A stretch of DNA of 64,000 nt from Thiocapsa roseilacustris (GTDB lineage Bacteria > Pseudomonadota > Gammaproteobacteria > Chromatiales > Chromatiaceae). Under the pieces are notes generated by a model. It worked only from the letters and a program-made list of their open reading frames with translations, searched no databases and had not been told where the DNA came from. The stretch is from contig NZ_JBBWVE010000019.1 of NCBI RefSeq assembly GCF_041903755.1, positions 62,001 to 126,000 of the forward strand. The letters are read 5' to 3'. Both the position numbers and the translations under genes were made by a program. Positions 16,047 through 24,440 of the stretch are shown here, piece after piece; within the stretch, counting starts at the first letter, position 1, and each line of letters starts with the position of its first letter.

Positions 16047-18380
16047 ATGACCCGGAGCACGACCGCTGCCGGTCTTGCATTCGCCTCCGGCGTCGCCGTG
16101 GTTTACCTGCTGCCCGGTCTGCCGCCGCTTGCCCCGCTCGGAGTCGTCGTGGTTGCTCTTGGCCTCGCCGCGTGGCGCTGGCGCCCGCTTCGATGGCCCT
16201 TCTGGCTGCTGCTCGGTGCGTTCTGGGCGCACTGGAATGCCTGCCTACTGCTCTGCTCGCCCTTGCCCGATGCGCTGGCCCGCGCGCCCCTGGTCGTGGA
16301 AGGGCGCGTCGCCTCGATCCCTACCGATTCCGGTCTCGCTCGGCGATTCCTGTTCGAGGTGGAGCGCGCCCGGCACGAGGGCGAGCGCATCCCCTTCACC
16401 GGTCTGGTCCGACTCTCCTGGTACGACGACGCGCCGCCCTTGCGCGCCGGTGAGCAATGGCGCCTGCCCGTGAGGCTCAAGCCTCGGCACGGTTTCGCCA
16501 ATCCGGGCACCTTCAACTTCGAGCGCTGGTTGTTCGAGCAGGGTGTGCAGGCGACGGGCAACCTGCGTCGGGGCGAGCCGCCGCAGCGGCTCGATGCGGG
16601 TGCCGGCCGCTATTGGCTCGACCGTCGGCGGCAGGGCCTGGCCGAGCATCTTGCCCGGGTCTTGGACGGCGCACCGGCCCTGCCGCTCGTACAGGCCCTG
16701 GTGATCGGCGATCGCTCCGGTTTCGATCAAGAGGATTGGGAGGTGATGACGCGCACCGGGACCAACCACTTGGTGGCGATCTCGGGGCTGCATGTCGGCT
16801 TGATCGCCGGTGCGGTCTTCGTTCTGGTGCGCTGGCTTTGGTCGCGCAGTGCGGGTCTCACGGCCGCGTTTGCCGCACCGCGCGCGGCGGCGGTCGGTGG
16901 GATGATCGCCGCGCTCGGCTATGCGGGACTCGCGGGTTTCGCGGTCTCGACCCAACGCGCGCTCGTCATGATCGCCGTGGTCTTCGCGGCGCTCGTTTGG
17001 CAGCGGACGCTGCGGCCTTACCATGCGCTCGCACTGGCTCTGGTCGGGGTGCTGCTGGTGGATCCGGGGGCAGTCTTGTCGCCTGGGTTTTGGCTGTCCT
17101 TCGGCGCCGTGGCGGTGCTCTTGTTCAGCCTCGGGCACCGGCTGCCGAGCCGCGATCTCTGGACCCGCTGGGGTCGCGCCCAGTGGGCCGTCGGGATCGG
17201 TCTCTTGCCGCTCCTGTTCCTGCTCTTCGGACGGGCCTCGCTGATTGCGCCGCCGGTGAATCTGGTGGCCGTGCCGCTCTTCAGTCTGATCCTGCTGCCG
17301 CTGGTTTTGGTGACGAGTCTGCTCAGCTTGATCCCCGGGTTTGGCCTGATCTCTTGGCTGCCTCTGCAGTGGACAGCGCAGCTGCTCGGGTGGTGTTTGG
17401 ACGGGCTCGCCTGGATCGCCGACTTGTCTTGGGCCGTGATGGCGCTGCCCGAGCGTCCGGGTTGGGTCTGGCTGGCCGCGGGTGCCGGGGCACTGTTGCT
17501 GCTCGCGCCGCGCGGGCTGCCGGGACGCTGGCTGGGTCTGCTGCTCGTCCTTCCGATGCTCGCCCTGCGCACGCCGCAGCCGGGCGACGGCGAGGCATGG
17601 TTCACTCTGCTGGACGTCGGGCTCGGCCTGTCCGCCGTGGTGCGCACCCGGGAGGGCACGCTCGTCTATGATACAGGACCGGGGTTTCCGAGCGGCTTCG
17701 ATACGGGCAGCGCGGTGGTTGCGCCCTTTCTGGCAGCCCAAGGGGTGCGTCGGATCGAGCGTCTGGTCGTCAGCCATGCCGACCGCGATCATGCCGGTGG
17801 TCTGGCCGGTTTGGCCGGACGCATCCCCATCGATCGCATCGACAGCGGAGAACCGGCGGATCTAGATCTGCCGGGTGCCGAGCCTTGCCGGGCGGGGGAG
17901 GGCTGGGACTGGTCCGGTGTGACGTTTCGGTTTTTCCATCCGGACGACGCGGGATTCCACGGCAACGACGCCTCCTGCGTGCTGCGTGTCGAGACCGCGG
18001 GCCGCTCGATCCTTCTGACCGGTGATATCCAGGCGAGGGTCGAGCGCCGACTTGCCCGCGAATGGGGGGATGCGCTTGCGAGCGATGTCCTGGTCGCCGG
18101 TCACCACGGCAGCGCCACTTCGACGCATCCCGAGTTTTTGGACGCCGTCGCGCCCGGGCTCGTCCTCTTCGCCTCCGGCTATGCCAACCATTTCGGCTTT
18201 CCCGTCGCCGAGGTGCGCGAGCGGGTGTCGGCGCGCGGCATCCCGGCACTCGACACCGGTCTTGTCGGCGCCATCGAGCTGCGGCTCGGGCCGGACGGCA
18301 CCATCGAGGGTCCCTGGACATGGCGCGAGCGTGCCAGAGGATTCTGGACCCATCGCGCGGACGGATACCCGAACAACTGA
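16047..18380 (+). CDS. comEC: ComEC/Rec2 DNA-uptake channel protein
   Basis: This 777-residue inner-membrane protein imports single-stranded DNA during natural transformation. It has an N-terminal DUF4131 region with several membrane segments and an OB-fold-like loop, then the Competence domain with the hallmark NHLVAISGLHVGLIAGAVFV. More membrane helices and a C-terminal metallo-beta-lactamase-like domain follow. The latter shows VVSHADRDHAGGLAGLAG, VLVAGHHGSATSTHPEF and GYANHFGFP, so the HxxxDH-type metal ligands are kept. ATG at 16047 gives the expected length. Position after lolD and DUF2062 is conserved in the group. Full-length preservation suggests the uptake channel is functional. Confidence 0.93.
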   Translation: MTRSTTAAGLAFASGVAVVYLLPGLPPLAPLGVVVVALGLAAWRWRPLRWPFWLLLGAFWAHWNACLLLCSPLPDALARAPLVVEGRVASIPTDSGLARRFLFEVERARHEGERIPFTGLVRLSWYDDAPPLRAGEQWRLPVRLKPRHGFANPGTFNFERWLFEQGVQATGNLRRGEPPQRLDAGAGRYWLDRRRQGLAEHLARVLDGAPALPLVQALVIGDRSGFDQEDWEVMTRTGTNHLVAISGLHVGLIAGAVFVLVRWLWSRSAGLTAAFAAPRAAAVGGMIAALGYAGLAGFAVSTQRALVMIAVVFAALVWQRTLRPYHALALALVGVLLVDPGAVLSPGFWLSFGAVAVLLFSLGHRLPSRDLWTRWGRAQWAVGIGLLPLLFLLFGRASLIAPPVNLVAVPLFSLILLPLVLVTSLLSLIPGFGLISWLPLQWTAQLLGWCLDGLAWIADLSWAVMALPERPGWVWLAAGAGALLLLAPRGLPGRWLGLLLVLPMLALRTPQPGDGEAWFTLLDVGLGLSAVVRTREGTLVYDTGPGFPSGFDTGSAVVAPFLAAQGVRRIERLVVSHADRDHAGGLAGLAGRIPIDRIDSGEPADLDLPGAEPCRAGEGWDWSGVTFRFFHPDDAGFHGNDASCVLRVETAGRSILLTGDIQARVERRLAREWGDALASDVLVAGHHGSATSTHPEFLDAVAPGLVLFASGYANHFGFPVAEVRERVSARGIPALDTGLVGAIELRLGPDGTIEGPWTWRERARGFWTHRADGYPNN

Positions 18381-18431
18381 ACCGCATCGACACCGATGTC
18401 CGCAGCTGCCGGCGAGGCAGGTTTCTGAGCT

Positions 18432-18510
18432 CTCTCACGGAGCCACGGAGCCACGGAGCGCACGAAGGACAGATCTCGGATTCTCCGTGCCCTCCGCGTC
18501 TCCGTGAGAG
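18432..18510. repeat. Inverted repeat with CTCTCACGGAG arms
   Basis: CTCTCACGGAG (18432-18442) and its exact complement CTCCGTGAGAG (18500-18510) flank CACGGAG repeats. This class of 'cacggag' palindromic repeat is common between genes in many proteobacteria. It could act as a transcription terminator after comEC, but no T run follows. Confidence 0.65.
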
Positions 18511-18614
18511 TCATATCGCGCTGGACCCGGTGCCGAGCTTCACTGATCGGTAGTAAGCGATTCATCCGGATCGGTTATACACTGCCCCCTTTTCGACGAG
18601 GCGGCGAGGGATTC

Positions 18615-19607
18615 ATGGCGAAATATCAGGTTTACGGCATCGGCAACGCGCTGGTGGATATGGAGTACGAGGTGGATGCGACGGATCTCGGCATCCTTGG
18701 GATCGACAAGGGCGTCATGACCCTGGTCGACGAGGTGCAGCAAGCGGCGATCATGTCGCATCTCAAGCATCACCAACCCCGGCGCGGTTCGGGCGGATCG
18801 GCCGCGAACTCGGTCATTGCGCTCAGTCAGCTCGGCGGCAAGGCTTTTTACTCGTGCAAGGTGGCCGACGACGAGCTGGGTCATTTCTACATGGACGATC
18901 TGGTCCGAGGCGGTGTCGACACCAACAACCATACCCGCAAAGATGAAGGCCACACCGGGCGTTGCGTCGTCCTGGTGACGCCGGACAGCGATCGCACCAT
19001 GTGCACCTTTCTGGGGGTCAGCGGCGCCCTGTCCGCCGGCGAGCTGGTCGAGGACGCGCTGCGCGACTCCGAGTGGTTCTACACGGAGGGCTATCTGGTG
19101 ACCTCGGAGGCCGCCCGGGAGGCGTCCATCGTCGCGAAGGGGATCGCCGATGCGGCCGGGGTGAAGACCGCGATCTCCCTGTCCGATCCAAACATGGTGA
19201 AGTTCTTCAAGTCCGGACTCCTCGAGATGATCGGCTGCGGGGTGGACCTGCTGTTCGCCAACGAGTTCGAGGCGATGGGCATGGCCGGCAGCGACGACCT
19301 CGGCGTCGCCGTGGACTATCTCAAGACCATCAGCCGGACCTTCGCCATCACGCGCGGGCCGGACGGCGCCTTGGTTTGGGACGGCGAGGATCTGATCGAG
19401 ATCGCAGCGGTCAAGGTCAAGGCCGTGGATACGGTCGGTGCGGGAGACATGTTCGCCGGTGCCTTCCTGTACGGCCTCGGCCAAGGATGGGATTTTGCGC
19501 GAGCAGGCAATCTCGCCTCGGCGGCCTCGGCAAAGCTGGTGACCAGTCTCGGCCCGCGCATCTCCGCCGACGAGACCCGGGCGATCCTGAAAGGATTCGA
19601 CAGCTGA
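18615..19607 (+). CDS. PfkB-family kinase (adenosine-kinase-like)
   Basis: This 330-residue ribokinase-family enzyme shows the first PfkB signature, RGSGGSAANSVIALSQLGGK, and the second, DTVGAGDMFAGAFLYGLGQG, with the catalytic aspartate in the GAGD motif. The N-terminus YGIGNALVDMEYEV and the middle section (FEAMGMAGSDD; AITRGPDGALVWDG) are typical of the proteobacterial group annotated as adenosine kinase. Substrate choice within the family cannot be read from sequence alone, so adenosine is a probable and not a proven substrate. ATG at 18615 follows GGCGAGGG. The gene stands alone, with about 170 non-coding bases after it. Confidence 0.88.
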   Translation: MAKYQVYGIGNALVDMEYEVDATDLGILGIDKGVMTLVDEVQQAAIMSHLKHHQPRRGSGGSAANSVIALSQLGGKAFYSCKVADDELGHFYMDDLVRGGVDTNNHTRKDEGHTGRCVVLVTPDSDRTMCTFLGVSGALSAGELVEDALRDSEWFYTEGYLVTSEAAREASIVAKGIADAAGVKTAISLSDPNMVKFFKSGLLEMIGCGVDLLFANEFEAMGMAGSDDLGVAVDYLKTISRTFAITRGPDGALVWDGEDLIEIAAVKVKAVDTVGAGDMFAGAFLYGLGQGWDFARAGNLASAASAKLVTSLGPRISADETRAILKGFDS

Positions 19608-19780
19608 TCGGTCCTTTTTCGGAATCTGCGGAGCGGTCGGCAGTTCGAGGCGATCCGCCGGGTCTAGGATTCAGCCAATGGATCCTTCTCAGTGTACGGA
19701 CCTGCCCCAGGGGACGGGGTATCCGCGGACGTGTCGATCGAGAGATCCGCGGCGGTTCGTCGTCGACCCGCGGATTTGGC

Positions 19781-20737
19781 ATGATGACCTTTAAGACTTC
19801 GGCTCGACCCGCACCCGGCTTGCCGACTGGGATGACCCTGTCCATCGCTGTCGGCGAGCCGGGATCGTCGGGTCATCTCGAGTCTGCGAGCAGCTTGCTT
19901 GCGTCCCCCCCGTCGGTCGGGGATCGGATCTCACCTGCCAAGCTGATCGAGAGGCTGGAAGCGTTGCTGGCGAGCGATTTGGACGCCGCTGCACGTCTGC
20001 GACTCCTCCACGCCTGGAAGGCTCCTTTATTGGCGGCCTGCGAGCACGCAGGTGCGCACACGGGGCCGCACGTCGGCGAGGAGATGGGTGCGCGCACCGG
20101 CGAGTCTGGCTCGGTGTTCGAGGGGCGTCTCTATCGACTGATGTTCCGCAATCTTGCGGCGGCGATCGCGCGGGTCGCGGATCGCCAGCGCGCTCCCGAT
20201 GCCGATTTGACCACGTGGGCGGTCCGTAACCTGTTCAATTTCTTTCAGCACCAGATCCGATATGCCGCGCGCTTGCAGATCCCGCTTCCCGTGGGATCCT
20301 GGCGTGATCTTCATGCCCTGGCGGCGGGGCTAGTCGTGAGCGCCCGGTATCCTCGAGCGACCCACGCTTTACGGGGTGCCGGTCCCGATGTCGGGTATCA
20401 GCGCGCTAGGTCGATCGAGCTGAGATACACGGAGGTCCTTCTGCTCGGAATGATCGCACAAGTCTTCGTGAACGCGATCCAGGATCGCATGAGCGGGTTG
20501 CACGGCTGGGCGGTCGAAACCCGCTTGGAAAATCCATTCGGTCTGAGCGGTCAGCGCGGATTATGGCTGGTGGATCTCGCCGACGATGCCCCGCCGTGCG
20601 AGTGCGCCGGGCCTTTGAGCCTTGATTTTCGCGGTTGGGTCCTGTTTCCGCCCGAGGATTTCGTCCGCATGCTCGATTCGGCACGCTTGTCGGATACCTT
20701 CGCTTGCGAACGGGGTGTTCGCCCGTCTCCCTTTTAG
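19781..20737 (+). CDS. Uncharacterised protein, 318 residues
   Basis: No family was recognised. ATG ATG at 19781 opens a frame with proteobacterial codon use. The first 45 residues look disordered. A predicted all-helical region follows (PAKLIERLEALLASDLDAAA, FEGRLYRLMFRNLAAAIARV, NLFNFFQHQIRYAARLQIPL, EVLLLGMIAQVFVNAIQDRM). The C-terminal part may be a small beta-rich domain (CECAGPLSLDFRGWVLFP). No signal peptide or membrane segment is clear. The helical layout and beta tail vaguely recall cytoplasmic PilZ-containing regulators, but the PilZ motifs are not seen. It lies between an adenosine-kinase-like gene and tsaB and has no obvious operon partner. Confidence 0.7.
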   Translation: MMTFKTSARPAPGLPTGMTLSIAVGEPGSSGHLESASSLLASPPSVGDRISPAKLIERLEALLASDLDAAARLRLLHAWKAPLLAACEHAGAHTGPHVGEEMGARTGESGSVFEGRLYRLMFRNLAAAIARVADRQRAPDADLTTWAVRNLFNFFQHQIRYAARLQIPLPVGSWRDLHALAAGLVVSARYPRATHALRGAGPDVGYQRARSIELRYTEVLLLGMIAQVFVNAIQDRMSGLHGWAVETRLENPFGLSGQRGLWLVDLADDAPPCECAGPLSLDFRGWVLFPPEDFVRMLDSARLSDTFACERGVRPSPF

Positions 20738-20799
20738 GAACAGTTCAAAAATAAGCCAAACAACTCGACGAGACAGTACCTTTGCCACGGTTGTCGTTA

Positions 20800-20887
<88 letters not shown>

Positions 20888-21004
20888 TGTTTCGGGCACG
20901 AGTTAGGGGTCACCGCGATTCGAGCGGATATCCGCAGCTCGGCGCCGACTCCGTATAGAATCGCAGTCAAGGTTCCTTGGATGCAGCTACTCCCTTCCTG
21001 ACCC

Positions 21005-21685
21005 ATGATGACTCTCCTCGCGATCGATACCTCGGGCGACGCCTGCTCGGCGGCCCTGCTGTCGGGCGAGCGGATCGAGCAAGTGCTCGAGACCGCCCCG
21101 CGTCGGCACGGCGAGCTGATTCTGGGCATGATGCAGCAGGTGCTGGACGACGCCGGAACGCGTCTGACCGAGCTCGACGCGATCGCCTTCGCGCGCGGTC
21201 CCGGATCCTTCACGGGTGTGCGGATCGCGGTCGCCGTCGCGCAAGGGGCCGCCTTCGGCGCGGGGCTGCCGCTCGTGCCGGTCTCGACCTTGGCCGCCAT
21301 CGCGCAGGGAGCGTTTCGGCGCAGCGGCGAACGGCGCCTCCTGGTGGCACTGGATGCGCGCATGGGCGAGGTCTACTGGGGGTGCTTCGAGATCGACGGA
21401 CGTGGCTTGGCCGTGGCCCGTTGCGACGAGCAGGTCTGCCCTCCTGAGGCGGTCGAGGCGCCGGACGGCGAGGGATGGTGCGGTGTCGGGCCGGGCTGGT
21501 CCGTCTATGGCGCCGAGCTTGCCGTGCGAACCCGTGTGGTCCAGAACGCCGATGCCGGGGAGGCGATCTGCGAGGCTCGGGATCTGGCCGTACTCGGCGC
21601 AGCTGCGTTTGCCGCGGGGCATGCGGTGCCGCCCGAGCGGGCGGCACCCGTCTATCTGCGGGATCGCGTTACGCGGGTCGGCTGA
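21005..21685 (+). CDS. tsaB: tRNA t6A biosynthesis protein TsaB
   Basis: This 226-residue ASKHA-fold protein is the platform of the TsaB-TsaD-TsaE complex that adds threonylcarbamoyl to A37 of ANN-decoding tRNAs. The N-terminus LLAIDTSGDACSAAL is the phosphate-1 motif. FARGPGSFTGVRIAVAVAQG is the TsaB/TsaD hallmark, and VALDARMGEVYWG follows. Two ATG codons lie in tandem (21005 and 21008); either gives the expected length. The 3' end overlaps by 17 bases the convergent small membrane-protein gene. Confidence 0.94.
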   Translation: MMTLLAIDTSGDACSAALLSGERIEQVLETAPRRHGELILGMMQQVLDDAGTRLTELDAIAFARGPGSFTGVRIAVAVAQGAAFGAGLPLVPVSTLAAIAQGAFRRSGERRLLVALDARMGEVYWGCFEIDGRGLAVARCDEQVCPPEAVEAPDGEGWCGVGPGWSVYGAELAVRTRVVQNADAGEAICEARDLAVLGAAAFAAGHAVPPERAAPVYLRDRVTRVG

Positions 21686-21932
21686 GGGTGTGGCCGTGGA
21701 CCGTTTGACGTTCGTGGTCGTGCCGGCAGTGGCGCTTGAGGCAACTGATCACGTAGTGCAACAGGGTCGCGCCGACGGCGAGGAAGACCGCAGCGCCGGC
21801 GGCCAACCTGACGGTGGGCTCGACCTGTGAGAGGCCCAGCACCAGCCAGGTGATGAAGGCCAGTACGCTGGAGATCAGCGAGACCATGACGAAGGGCAAC
21901 GGGGAACGACTACATTTCGGGCACAGCTTCAT
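21669..21932 (-). CDS. Small membrane protein with N-terminal CxxC
   Basis: This 87-residue protein begins MKLCPKCSRSPLPF, where the CPKC pair could bind zinc with later residues. It then has two membrane segments (VMVSLISSVLAFITWLVLGL and AAGAAVFLAVGATLLHYVIS) and a polar, histidine-rich end (CLKRHCRHDHERQTVHGH) that could complete a metal site. Its composition and clear start make it likely to be real, although it overlaps tsaB's end. No family or function is recognised. Confidence 0.6.
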   Translation of the reverse strand: MKLCPKCSRSPLPFVMVSLISSVLAFITWLVLGLSQVEPTVRLAAGAAVFLAVGATLLHYVISCLKRHCRHDHERQTVHGHTLSRPA

Positions 21933-22129
21933 GGATTGGACTCGTTCGAATCGGGTTCAGTGGAGGGTCCTTTTGTGTTCTCGGGTTGCGGCTGCCGACA
22001 TCCTTTGCCGTGCTGCCGGAGTCTTTTCTTCTCGACACTTAGCCATTTCTTTTCGTTCGATCGCATTGCGAATTGTCAATTTGCAGACGTCGTTTATCGT
22101 TTTCCAGTCCGGTGTCGGGGTCGGTCTCG

Positions 22130-23368
22130 ATGGCTGACGCCGCCTTCGCGCGGCCTCTGTTGCTCGAGGTCTTTGTTGCGGCCTTGCGCGCGGTGGAGGG
22201 GCGTGTGGTCGTCGGGCAGGCGCTCGCCGCGCGACCCTTGCACGGCTCGGTGTGGATCTGTGCGATCGGCAAGGCCGCGCAGTCCATGGCGCTGGGTGCC
22301 TGCGATGCATTGGGTCCGCGCGTTGTCGGCGGCCTGCTGATCACCAAGCCGGGTCATCTCGATCCATCGGCCCTCGCCTGGTGCGACATCGAAGCCCTGC
22401 TCGGCGGCCATCCGGTGCCGGATGCGGGGAGTCTGGCGGCCGGCCGGCGCTTGATCTGCGCGCTCGGTGCGTTGCAGCCGCAGGCCGATGTGCTCTTCCT
22501 CCTATCCGGCGGTGCCTCAAGTCTGGTCGAGGTACCGATCGCCGGACTGGATCTCGTCGATCTGCAACGCATGAACCAGTGGCTGCTCGGCAGCGGTCTG
22601 CCCATCGACGCGGTGAATCGGGTGCGCAAGTCGGTCTCTCGGATCAAGGGCGGAGGGCTACTGAGTCTGCTCTGCGACCGGCCGACGCGCGTGCTTGCGA
22701 TCTCGGACGTGCCGGGGGATGACCCGAGCGTGATCGGCTCCGGGTTGCTGGTCCCCGAGGTCGCTTTGGCCGAGGGGCTTGCCGGGCTCGATCTGCCGAC
22801 TTGGCTTTCGGATTGGGTCGAGTGCGGGCTGGCGGAGCGGGGTCCGCTCCCGATCCGCGGTCCGCAGATCGAATTGGTCGCGACCCTGGAGACCGCCAAG
22901 CTCGCCGCGGCCGCAGCGGGGCGCCGAGCGGGTCTCGTGGTCCGGGTCGACCCGCAGCCGGTCGAGGGCGATGCCGCGCTCGCCGGTCGACGTCTGGCGC
23001 TTGCTTTGCTGGCCGGTCCGCCGGGTCTCTCGATCGCGGGCGGTGAGACGACGCTGCGTCTGCCGGATGCGCCGGGGCGGGGCGGGCGCAATCAACATCT
23101 TGCTTTGGCCGCGGCGATCGAGCTTGCCGGTCAGGCCGATGCCGTGTTGCTGAGCGCGGGGACCGATGGAACAGACGGCCCCACCGCCGACGCCGGGGCC
23201 TTAGTCGACGGTGCCACGCTGGAGCGGATTCAAGACGCCGGACTCGATGCCGCACGGGGGCTGGAAGGCGCCGATTCGGGCACGCTGCTCGAGGCGAGCG
23301 GCGACCTGATCCGCACCGGACCGACGGGAACCAACGTGATGGATCTGATTTTGGGGTGGCGCGGATGA
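22130..23368 (+). CDS. Glycerate 2-kinase, GckA/TtuD (MOFRL) type
   Basis: This 412-residue kinase probably phosphorylates D-glycerate to 2-phosphoglycerate. The N-terminal DUF4147 domain shows ICAIGKAAQSMALGA, LFLLSGGASSLVEVP and VRKSVSRIKGGGLL, with the conserved SGGxS and K-x-x-x-x-x-K-G-G patterns. The C-terminal MOFRL domain shows GRGGRNQHLALAAAIEL and SAGTDGTDGPTADAGA. In an autotroph with an active Calvin cycle it would recover photorespiratory or glyoxylate-derived glycerate. ATG at 22130 fits the family. Its stop overlaps the ATG of the DUF455 gene, so the two are probably co-transcribed. Confidence 0.93.
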   Translation: MADAAFARPLLLEVFVAALRAVEGRVVVGQALAARPLHGSVWICAIGKAAQSMALGACDALGPRVVGGLLITKPGHLDPSALAWCDIEALLGGHPVPDAGSLAAGRRLICALGALQPQADVLFLLSGGASSLVEVPIAGLDLVDLQRMNQWLLGSGLPIDAVNRVRKSVSRIKGGGLLSLLCDRPTRVLAISDVPGDDPSVIGSGLLVPEVALAEGLAGLDLPTWLSDWVECGLAERGPLPIRGPQIELVATLETAKLAAAAAGRRAGLVVRVDPQPVEGDAALAGRRLALALLAGPPGLSIAGGETTLRLPDAPGRGGRNQHLALAAAIELAGQADAVLLSAGTDGTDGPTADAGALVDGATLERIQDAGLDAARGLEGADSGTLLEASGDLIRTGPTGTNVMDLILGWRG

Positions 23369-24192
23369 CGCAAGTGCAGGGCAACCTCTTCGATGCTGCA
23401 GCCGCCTGTCTCGGCGAGCCGGATCCGGCCTGCAAGCAGGCCGCGACACAGGCGGCGGCCGAGCAATGGCGGACCGGGGGCCTGCGAGCGGATGCCGCTG
23501 GCGCGGCCCCGGCCTGCGATCTGCCTGGGCGTCCGGCGCGGCCCGATCTGGTTCCGCCGCGTGCGCTCAAGGCGCGCAAGCTCATGAGCCGCGAGGGCCG
23601 AGCGGCCATGATCCACGCGGTCGCCCACATCGAATTCAATGCCATCAACCTCGCCTGGGACGCCGTACAGCGCTTTCGCGCGATGCCGACGGACTTCTAT
23701 GCCGATTGGATCCGGGTCGCGGCCGAGGAGGCCGAGCACTTCGGCCTCATGCGCAACCGCCTGGGGGATCTCGGCTACGACTACGGCGATTTCCCCGCCC
23801 ATGACGGCCTCTGGGAGATGGCGCGCGCGACCGCACACGATCCGCTGGTGCGCATGGCCTTGGTGCCGCGCGTCCTGGAGGCGCGCGGACTGGACGTGAC
23901 GCCCGGAATGATCGCGCGTTTCGAGGCGGCGGGAGACCCGGAAACGGCGGCCTGCCTGGGCGTCATCCTGCGCGATGAGGTCGGCCATGTGGCCGTCGGC
24001 TCGCGTTGGTTCAGACGGCTGTGCGCGGAGCGTGGGCTCGACCCGGGTCCCCTCTTTTTCGATCTGCTGGGCGAGTACATGCGCGCCGGGATCCGCTGTC
24101 CACTCAACCTCCCGGCCCGACGCGAGGCCGGCTTCGACGAGGTCGAGCTCGATCGCCTCCAGGCGCTGTGTCGGGCGGGGGAGGGCGGGTGA
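23365..24192 (+). CDS. DUF455 ferritin-like protein
   Basis: This 275-residue protein has a ferritin-like four-helix core. Candidate metal ligands lie in HAVAHIEFNAINLAWD, RVAAEEAEHFGLMRNRL and VILRDEVGHVAVGSRWF, giving the E...E-x-x-H...E-x-x-H pattern of a di-iron or di-metal site. PRVLEARGLDVTPGMI between them is a DUF455 hallmark. ATG at 23365 overlaps the glycerate kinase stop (ATGA); ATG at 23356 in the same frame is an alternative. The biochemical function of DUF455 is not established; relatives are distantly like tRNA-modifying MiaE. Confidence 0.88.
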   Translation: MTQVQGNLFDAAAACLGEPDPACKQAATQAAAEQWRTGGLRADAAGAAPACDLPGRPARPDLVPPRALKARKLMSREGRAAMIHAVAHIEFNAINLAWDAVQRFRAMPTDFYADWIRVAAEEAEHFGLMRNRLGDLGYDYGDFPAHDGLWEMARATAHDPLVRMALVPRVLEARGLDVTPGMIARFEAAGDPETAACLGVILRDEVGHVAVGSRWFRRLCAERGLDPGPLFFDLLGEYMRAGIRCPLNLPARREAGFDEVELDRLQALCRAGEGG

Positions 24193-24440
24193 GTCGGTTG
24201 ATCCGCGGGGTGAGGCGTGTGGAAGGAGCCGCCAGCCGCCAGCCACCGGCCGTTGGTCTTTAGCTGTTAGCCTTCATCCTTCCCCCCGATCTTGAGTGCT
24301 CCAGTGCGCCTTGTTCGGCAAGGAACCCATGGTCCTGCGGGTACGCAATCGCCAAGCCGGCCCCGACGCTATCCATTCGATGAATAAAAAAAGCTGGCGG
24401 CTTTTCTCGGACCGAAGGCTCTCCAACGCGAGGAATTGGC

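Noticed and set aside
16245..17792. Minus-strand open frame rich in Q, R and H opposite comEC
   Set aside because: Low-complexity antisense translation; comEC is complete on the other strand.
24385..24405. AAAAAGC-GCTTTT hairpin as a terminator after the DUF455 gene
   Set aside because: The stem is only about six pairs, mostly A-T, and close to the next gene's ribosome site; evidence is too weak.
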